From Acidimicrobiia bacterium (GTDB lineage: Bacteria; Actinomycetota; Acidimicrobiia; IMCC26256; JAMXLJ01), in the NCBI GenBank assembly GCA_035651955.1, contig DASRES010000040.1:1-64000 (forward strand): a stretch of DNA of 64,000 nt, in the 5' to 3' direction. This document shows, one piece after another, positions 59,729 to 64,000 of the stretch (position 1 is its first letter; each line of letters opens with the position of its first letter). A program made the translations under genes and the position numbers. The notes under the pieces are model-generated. The model did not search any database, was not told the origin of the DNA, and worked only from the letters and a program-made list of their open reading frames with translations.

Positions 59729-60559
59729 GTGAACGAGCTCGGGATGTGCCCCGCCACGTTGCTCACCGATCCGATGGGCGCGTCGCCGTCGGACGTGCGC
59801 GACGCGGTCGACGCGACCGCCGCGAACGACCTCACCCACGTCTCGGTGTGGGCCCACCACCTGGGCGCGCTGGGTGACACGCTCGACGACGCGCGTCGCG
59901 GCCTCGAGCGGCGGGGGCTGCGCGTGAGCGTCGTCGAGGCCGCGCTGGCGTGGGCTTCAGGCGATCTCGAGGCGAGTCGCGCCGAGGGCGAGCGCCTGCG
60001 TGCCGCGGTCGACGCCACCGGCGCGTCGCTGGTGCTCGCGGCGTGCATGGACCCGCCGATCGACGACTTCTCACGCGCGCGCGACGCGCTCGGCGCGCTC
60101 GCCGACGCCGTGGCGCCCTCCGGTGCCACGGTCGCGCTCGAGTTCCTGCCCTGGAGCCCGGTCGCCGACCTGGCGACCGCGTGGAGCCTCGTGGAGCCCC
60201 TCGGCGAGCGCGTGGGGATCACGCTCGACACGTGGCACTGGCAGCGCGAGCCCGGCGGTCCCGACATCGCGCTCCTTCGCTCGATCCCGGGCGAGCGCAT
60301 CGTCTGTCTCCAGCTCGCCGATGCGGCCGCGACGCCGTCGCAGGAGCTGCTCGTCGAGGCGATGAGCGCGCGGCTCCTGCCCGGCGACGGCGTCGTCGAC
60401 TACGGCGCGCTCCTCGGCGCGCTGCGGACGACGGGCGCGCGCCCCGTCGTCGTGACCGAGGTCTTCCGGCCCGCGCTCGTCGCCGAACGCGGCGCGCGCG
60501 ACGCGGCGGCCGCGATGCGCAACGCCGCCCGCGCAGTGCTGGCCGCGACCGCGCGCTGA
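59729..60559 (+). CDS. Sugar phosphate isomerase/epimerase-like TIM barrel
   Basis: This 276-aa protein has the AP-endonuclease-2-like TIM-barrel pattern: V-A-L-E-F-L-P-W near the middle, with I-T-L-D-T-W-H-W-Q-R (metal-binding Asp and His) and C-L-Q-L-A-D following. Inosose/xylose-isomerase-type relatives act on sugars or cyclic polyols. The start is GTG 59729 with a GGGGGGA ribosome site. It is the first metabolic gene after the TetR regulator and overlaps the SDR start (TGATG). Confidence 0.8.
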   Translation: MNELGMCPATLLTDPMGASPSDVRDAVDATAANDLTHVSVWAHHLGALGDTLDDARRGLERRGLRVSVVEAALAWASGDLEASRAEGERLRAAVDATGASLVLAACMDPPIDDFSRARDALGALADAVAPSGATVALEFLPWSPVADLATAWSLVEPLGERVGITLDTWHWQREPGGPDIALLRSIPGERIVCLQLADAAATPSQELLVEAMSARLLPGDGVVDYGALLGALRTTGARPVVVTEVFRPALVAERGARDAAAAMRNAARAVLAATAR

Positions 60560-61380
60560 TGGCGATCACGATCGACCACGCCGGCAAGGTCGTGCTGGTG
60601 ACGGGCGCCGGTGCGGGCATCGGTCGCGAGATCGCGCGATGGTTCGCGCGTGCCGGTGCCGCGGTCGCGGTGAACGACGCGCGCGACGAACGCGCGGGAG
60701 ACACCGTTGCGGAGATCGAGCGCGAAGGCGGCCGCGCGGTCGCGGTGGTCGCGGACTGCCGCGACGACGCGCAGGTCGAGGGCATGGTTGCGGCGACCGT
60801 CGAACGCCTCGGCCGTCTCGACGTCGCGGTGAACAACGTCGGGATGCTCCCGCCGGGTCGGACGGTGGCGCGCTTCGTCGACATGGACGGCGCGTACTGG
60901 CGCGACCTCGTCGACCAGGACCTCGTCCTCGGTGCGCTGTGCGCGCGGGCCGAGGCGCGCGTGCTCCTCGACCAGGGCGAGGGCGGTGTGATCCTGTTCG
61001 TCACGTCCGGCGAGACGACGCGCCCGTCGCCCTACAACGCGGCGTACGCGGCCGCCAAGGCCGCGCTCAACCACCTCACCACGACGCTCGCGGTCGAGCT
61101 GGGGCCCTCCGGCATCCGGGTGTGCGCGATCGCGCCCGGCACGACGCTGACCGAGTCCGTGCGCGCCGCGTTCACCGACGAGCACGTCGCGCAGATCGTC
61201 GAGTCGACCCCCCTGCGCCGGATGGTCGAGCCCGACGAGCTGGCGCGCCTGAGCGTCTTCCTCGGCAGCGACCTCGCCCGGTGCATCACGGGACAGCTCG
61301 TGCTCGCGGACGCGGGTGCGTTCCTCTCGCGCACGCGCCCGCCCAACCTCGATCCGAGCCGCGACCAGGAGGGTTCGTGA
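60559..61380 (+). CDS. Short-chain dehydrogenase/reductase of the TetR-linked operon
   Basis: The 273-aa SDR has T-G-A-G-A-G-I-G-R, V-N-N-V-G, and catalytic Ser150, Tyr163 and Lys167. Asp40 at the end of the second strand (V-N-D-A-R) favours NAD. The long C-terminal tail ends D-P-S-R-D-Q-E-G. The AGGAGGG near its end is the ribosome site of the next gene. The start overlaps the isomerase stop (TGATG). Confidence 0.9.
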   Translation: MAITIDHAGKVVLVTGAGAGIGREIARWFARAGAAVAVNDARDERAGDTVAEIEREGGRAVAVVADCRDDAQVEGMVAATVERLGRLDVAVNNVGMLPPGRTVARFVDMDGAYWRDLVDQDLVLGALCARAEARVLLDQGEGGVILFVTSGETTRPSPYNAAYAAAKAALNHLTTTLAVELGPSGIRVCAIAPGTTLTESVRAAFTDEHVAQIVESTPLRRMVEPDELARLSVFLGSDLARCITGQLVLADAGAFLSRTRPPNLDPSRDQEGS

Positions 61381-61381
61381 C

Positions 61382-62371
61382 ATGGCGTTGTTCGGCCTGC
61401 GGTTCGACTTCCGCAACCCGCCGATCGCAGGCACGACGATGAGCGAGCGGTACCGCGCCGCGCTCGACATGTGCGAGTGGGCCGACCGTCTCGGCTTCGT
61501 GGTCGTCGTGCTGTCCGAGCACCACGGCAGCGACGACGGGTACCTGCCGAGCCCGCTCACCATGGCTGCCGCGATCGCGGCGCGCACGAAGCAGGTCCGC
61601 ATCCAGATCGCGGCTCTGGTCGCGTCGTTCCACGACCCGCTGCGCCTCGCCGAGGACCTCGCGGTGGTCGACCTCGTCAGCGACGGTCGGCTCGACGTCG
61701 TCGTCGCGAACGGCTACGTCGGCAGTGAGTTCGCGATGTTCGGATGCTCGCCGTCGGAGCGGGTCCGGCGCACGACCGAGGTCGTGGAGACGCTGCGCGC
61801 CGCGTGGACGGGCGACGAGTTCGTGTTCCGCGGGCGCGCCGTGCGCGTCACCCCGACACCGGCGAGCGACCACGGCCCGACGATCATGCTCGGTGGGAGC
61901 AGCGAGGCCGCCGCGCGTCGCGCCGCGCGCATCGCGGACGGCTTCCTGCCGTCGACACCCGAGCTGTGGGACTTCTACCGCGACGAGATGCTCGCGCTCG
62001 GGAAGCCCGACCCGGGGCCGGGCGTCGGCGCGGACACCGGCATGTTCCATCTGGCGCACGATCGCGAGAAGGGTTGGGCCGAGATCGCGCCCTACGCGCT
62101 CCACGAGGTCGACGCGTACGGGCGGTGGATGGCGGACGCGGGTGTGGGTGCGAGCGGCGGGTACGTGCCGGTGGAGGACGCGGACGCGTTGCGCGAGACG
62201 GGCCAGTACCGGGTCCTCACGCCGGACGAGCTCGTCGCCGAGATCGAGCGGAAGGGTCCGTTCGGCTTCACGCTCTTCCATCCGATGATGGGCGGCATAC
62301 CGCCGGATGTCGCGTGGGAGAGCCTGCGCCTGTTCGAGCACGAGGTGCTCCCCCGCGTCACGCAGCAGTAG
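61382..62371 (+). CDS. LLM-class flavin/F420-dependent oxidoreductase
   Basis: This 329-aa bacterial-luciferase-like protein has L-S-E-H-H-G-S-D-D-G-Y-L-P-S-P-L-T, R-I-Q-I-A-A-L-V, G-R-L-D-V-V-V-A-N-G-Y and M-L-G-G-S-S-E-A-A-A-R-R-A-A-R. The family uses FMN or F420; fbiC in the window shows F420 is made in this cell. It is the last gene of the TetR-linked operon, one base after the SDR stop. Its last 14 bases overlap the converging methyltransferase gene. Confidence 0.9.
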   Translation: MALFGLRFDFRNPPIAGTTMSERYRAALDMCEWADRLGFVVVVLSEHHGSDDGYLPSPLTMAAAIAARTKQVRIQIAALVASFHDPLRLAEDLAVVDLVSDGRLDVVVANGYVGSEFAMFGCSPSERVRRTTEVVETLRAAWTGDEFVFRGRAVRVTPTPASDHGPTIMLGGSSEAAARRAARIADGFLPSTPELWDFYRDEMLALGKPDPGPGVGADTGMFHLAHDREKGWAEIAPYALHEVDAYGRWMADAGVGASGGYVPVEDADALRETGQYRVLTPDELVAEIERKGPFGFTLFHPMMGGIPPDVAWESLRLFEHEVLPRVTQQ

Positions 62372-63146
62372 CTCCGCGCTTCGTCGCGGTCACGTGGATC
62401 TTGCGGATGCGCGCCTCGAACCGGCCGGCGGCGTCGCGCTCCCGTTGCTCGACGACCCACTCGCGAGCCGCTTCGCGGTCGACGCGGCCGGCCGCGACCG
62501 CTCGCTCCACCGAGAGCGGGAAGCCCGCGACACGCTCGAGCGTTGCGAGCGACCGCCGCACGGAGAGCTCCTCGACACGGTCGAGCACCGTGCAGCCGGC
62601 CGCTTCGACGAGCTCCCACAGGCGGGCACCGGCGTCGGGGTGGCGTGCGCTGCTGATCCATCCCGCGCCGTCGTCCATGACGTCGCTGACCACGGTGAAC
62701 GACGACCAGTCGGGCTCGAACGCGGTCAGCAGCCCGCCGGGCCGGAGGCAGCGAACGATCTCACGGAGGGCCGCACCGGGATCCTCGACGTGCATCAGCA
62801 CGCGCTCGACGCGACACCCGGCGAACGTCTCGTCGTGGAACGGCAGCCCCGCTGCATTGGCGCGCACGAGCGCGACGCCGCGCACACCTGCCGACCGCGC
62901 CTGCGAGGCCGCGATCATGACGGCGCTCGGGTCGACCCCGATCACGCGCAGCCCGTGGCGCGCGAACAGCACGGCGTCGTGTCCAGCGCCACACCCGACG
63001 TCGAGGATCGGGTCGCTCGGGGCGCGCGCCACGTGGGCGACGAGCGCGTCGTGCTTCATGCCCGACTCGGCGTCCGCCGCCTCGTCGAGGAACGCGACGA
63101 GTGCACGCGGGTCGGGAGCATCGTCGACGAACGAGAAGAGCGACAT
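62358..63146 (-). CDS. SAM-dependent methyltransferase (class I)
   Basis: The 262-aa protein has the SAM-binding loop I-L-D-V-G-C-G-A-G-H-D, V-I-G-V-D-P-S, A-A-G-L-P-F-H-D-E-T-F and the E-D-P-G-A-A-L-R-E-I-V-R-C-L-R-P-G-G block. These are the motifs of small-molecule methyltransferases of the Methyltransf_11/25 type. The substrate is unknown. ATG 63146 gives a normal N-terminus. Its tail overlaps the preceding operon by 14 nt in the opposite direction. Confidence 0.9.
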   Translation of the reverse strand: MSLFSFVDDAPDPRALVAFLDEAADAESGMKHDALVAHVARAPSDPILDVGCGAGHDAVLFARHGLRVIGVDPSAVMIAASQARSAGVRGVALVRANAAGLPFHDETFAGCRVERVLMHVEDPGAALREIVRCLRPGGLLTAFEPDWSSFTVVSDVMDDGAGWISSARHPDAGARLWELVEAAGCTVLDRVEELSVRRSLATLERVAGFPLSVERAVAAGRVDREAAREWVVEQRERDAAGRFEARIRKIHVTATKRGATAA

Positions 63147-63257
63147 GGCGGACCTCGTCGCGGGGATCCAGGCGGGCGGTTCCCGCTGAACGCCCGAGAC
63201 CGCCGGTCGCCGAGGCGCGAGTCTCGCACGGTCCACGTCGTCGCCGGCGGCAGTCTC

Positions 63258-63263
63258 TAGGCT
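63258..63263 (+). promoter_or_regulatory. -10 hexamer giving a leaderless mRNA for the gene at 63270
   Basis: TAGGCT lies 6 nt before GTG 63270. Confidence 0.55.
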
Positions 63264-63269
63264 GCACCG

Positions 63270-63752
63270 GTGCGCACGTGGGCAGACGTCGGGTTGCTGG
63301 TCGCGCTCGGCGCGGTGCTGTGGCTCGTGATCCGGCTCCTGCCGCGTCGCGTGTCGACGAGCCTCGTTCCCTACGCGGTCGCGGCCGCGATCACCGCCGC
63401 GGGAGCCGTCGCGCTGGGCGTCCGCCGCGAGCACCGCGAGCTCACCGCCCGCAGTGTTGCCGTCGCGGTCGGGGGGATGTGCGTGGTCTGGTTGCTCGCG
63501 TGGCTGCAGCGGCCGCGCGCGCCGCGCGCGGAGCCCGTCGCGACTGCCCGACCGGAGCCCGTCGCGACTGCCCGACCGGAGCCCGACACGGCGCCCCGAC
63601 GCGAGCAGCCCGTCGTCGACGACACGTACGTCCCGATGACGCGGCGCGAGCGGCGGCAGGCGGCACGGCGGCACTTCGGGCTCCGGCGTCGCCGCAACCC
63701 CGCTCGCCGCGACACCCGTGCTCGGGAGGACCTCGATCCCGAGCCTGCGTGA
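63270..63752 (+). CDS. Three-span membrane protein with basic cytoplasmic tail, unknown
   Basis: This 160-aa protein has hydrophobic segments at about residues 5-25, 33-50 and 62-78. A Pro/Ala-rich linker with an exact repeat E-P-V-A-T-A-R-P follows, and then a strongly basic tail (R-R-E-R-R-Q-A-A-R-R, R-R-R-R-N). No family was recognised. Such tails can bind nucleic acid or acidic membranes. Confidence 0.65.
   Translation: MRTWADVGLLVALGAVLWLVIRLLPRRVSTSLVPYAVAAAITAAGAVALGVRREHRELTARSVAVAVGGMCVVWLLAWLQRPRAPRAEPVATARPEPVATARPEPDTAPRREQPVVDDTYVPMTRRERRQAARRHFGLRRRRNPARRDTRAREDLDPEPA
63531..63578 (+). repeat. Two perfect 24-bp tandem copies in a membrane protein gene
   Basis: Units at 63531-63554 and 63555-63578 are identical and in frame, encoding two copies of E-P-V-A-T-A-R-P. 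A partial third copy (GAGCCCG) follows. Confidence 0.8.
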
Positions 63753-64000
63753 CCCGCGAACACGTCGCATCGCGATCACGGCCGGCATCCTCGTCGTGGT
63801 CGTGTGGGCGGTCGCGCTGACGTACGTCGCGCTCCGGGGGACGACGCGCTCGACGCGCTCGACCACGACGCGCACCGCCCCGCCGTTGTCGGCGCGTCCC
63901 GCACCCTCGCACGACGATCCGCACGCGCTGTGGCTGTTCGGCTTCGACACGCTCCGGCTCGACCCCGCGCATCCGACGCGCGTCGAGCACCTCGACTACG
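63718..64000 (+). CDS. Membrane-anchored protein, cut by the window edge
   Basis: An open frame begins at GTG 63718, overlapping the previous gene by 35 nt, or at some later codon. It has a hydrophobic segment (I-A-I-T-A-G-I-L-V-V-V-V-W-A-V-A-L), a Thr/Ser/Arg-rich linker, and then L-W-L-F-G-F-D-T-L-R-L-D. The start of the extracytoplasmic domain looks like an anchored hydrolase or LytR-like protein, but too little is present to tell. The end lies beyond the window. Confidence 0.5.
   Translation, partial: MLGRTSIPSLRDPRTRRIAITAGILVVVVWAVALTYVALRGTTRSTRSTTTRTAPPLSARPAPSHDDPHALWLFGFDTLRLDPAHPTRVEHLDY

Noticed and set aside
1-64000. CRISPR arrays, rRNA, tRNA or insertion sequences
   Set aside because: No regularly spaced repeats, no T-loop-like GGTTCGAAYCC contexts with acceptor stems, and no transposase motifs were seen; a covariance search would be needed to exclude tRNAs fully.

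Overview
The window is very GC-rich, densely coded actinobacterial DNA. It carries a Pup-proteasome system (Mpa/ARC, Dop, Pup, PrcB, PrcA), F420 biosynthesis (FbiC), a MarP-type CvpA-protease and a cytochrome-oxidase-type heme O synthase. The combination, with many GTG starts and GTGA/TGATG stop-start overlaps, fits an Actinomycetota lineage, perhaps Acidimicrobiia or a neighbouring deep branch; that placement is inference. No rRNA, tRNA, CRISPR array, insertion sequence or phage was recognised.

Layout. 1-8.7 kb: a DinB-like fragment, then on the minus strand mpa, a secreted ceramidase-like enzyme, dop, pup, a broken endonuclease VII gene, prcB, prcA and a DUF1697 gene. 9-16.7 kb: ferredoxin, a broken phosphotransferase, nitroreductase, MarP, and a T-loop tRNA modification operon (ThiS/MoaD-like carrier, TtuA, TrmI), small membrane proteins and a DacB carboxypeptidase. 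16.6-23.5 kb: two acyl-CoA ligase systems, a glycosyltransferase, NagA and a FIST sensor. 23.6-30.1 kb: pentose-phosphate genes tkt, tal, zwf and pgl, split by an inverted methyltransferase/uracil-DNA-glycosylase fusion. 30.2-42.7 kb: acyl-CoA dehydrogenase, fbiC, a PfkB kinase, a LOG-family protein, glcDEF, an M20 peptidase and a gamma-carbonic anhydrase. 42.7-57.4 kb: a nonsense-mutated luciferase-like oxidoreductase gene, SDRs, GroES, ctaB with a TlpA-like thioredoxin, an ABC-2 exporter, a polyprenyl synthase, rmuC, a 5'-3' exonuclease, FMN-barrel proteins and a zinc-finger thioredoxin. 57.4-62.4 kb: a selenoprotein locus facing a TetR-controlled catabolic operon. 62.4-64 kb: a methyltransferase and membrane proteins, the last cut by the window edge.

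Main result. The minus-strand gene at 57460-57993 appears to stop at a UGA (57706-57708), but reading through that UGA as selenocysteine gives the signature U-G-S-C followed by about 80 more conserved-looking residues to a real stop. A 17-bp bulged hairpin begins 2 nt after the UGA, with a GUG loop at nt 20-22, as expected for a bacterial SECIS. This is a UGSC-family selenoprotein that a standard gene caller would truncate. It follows a conserved gene of unknown function, and both sit opposite a TetR regulator with a sugar-isomerase-like protein, an SDR and a flavin-dependent oxidoreductase.

Other recurring features. At least thirteen genes have a TANNNT -10 hexamer ending 6-8 nt before the start codon, which predicts leaderless mRNAs. 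At glcD/M20 two such hexamers overlap back to back in 10 bp. Long near-perfect hairpins sit at several convergent gene ends. Three genes are visibly broken: endonuclease VII, the phosphotransferase and the luciferase-like oxidoreductase.
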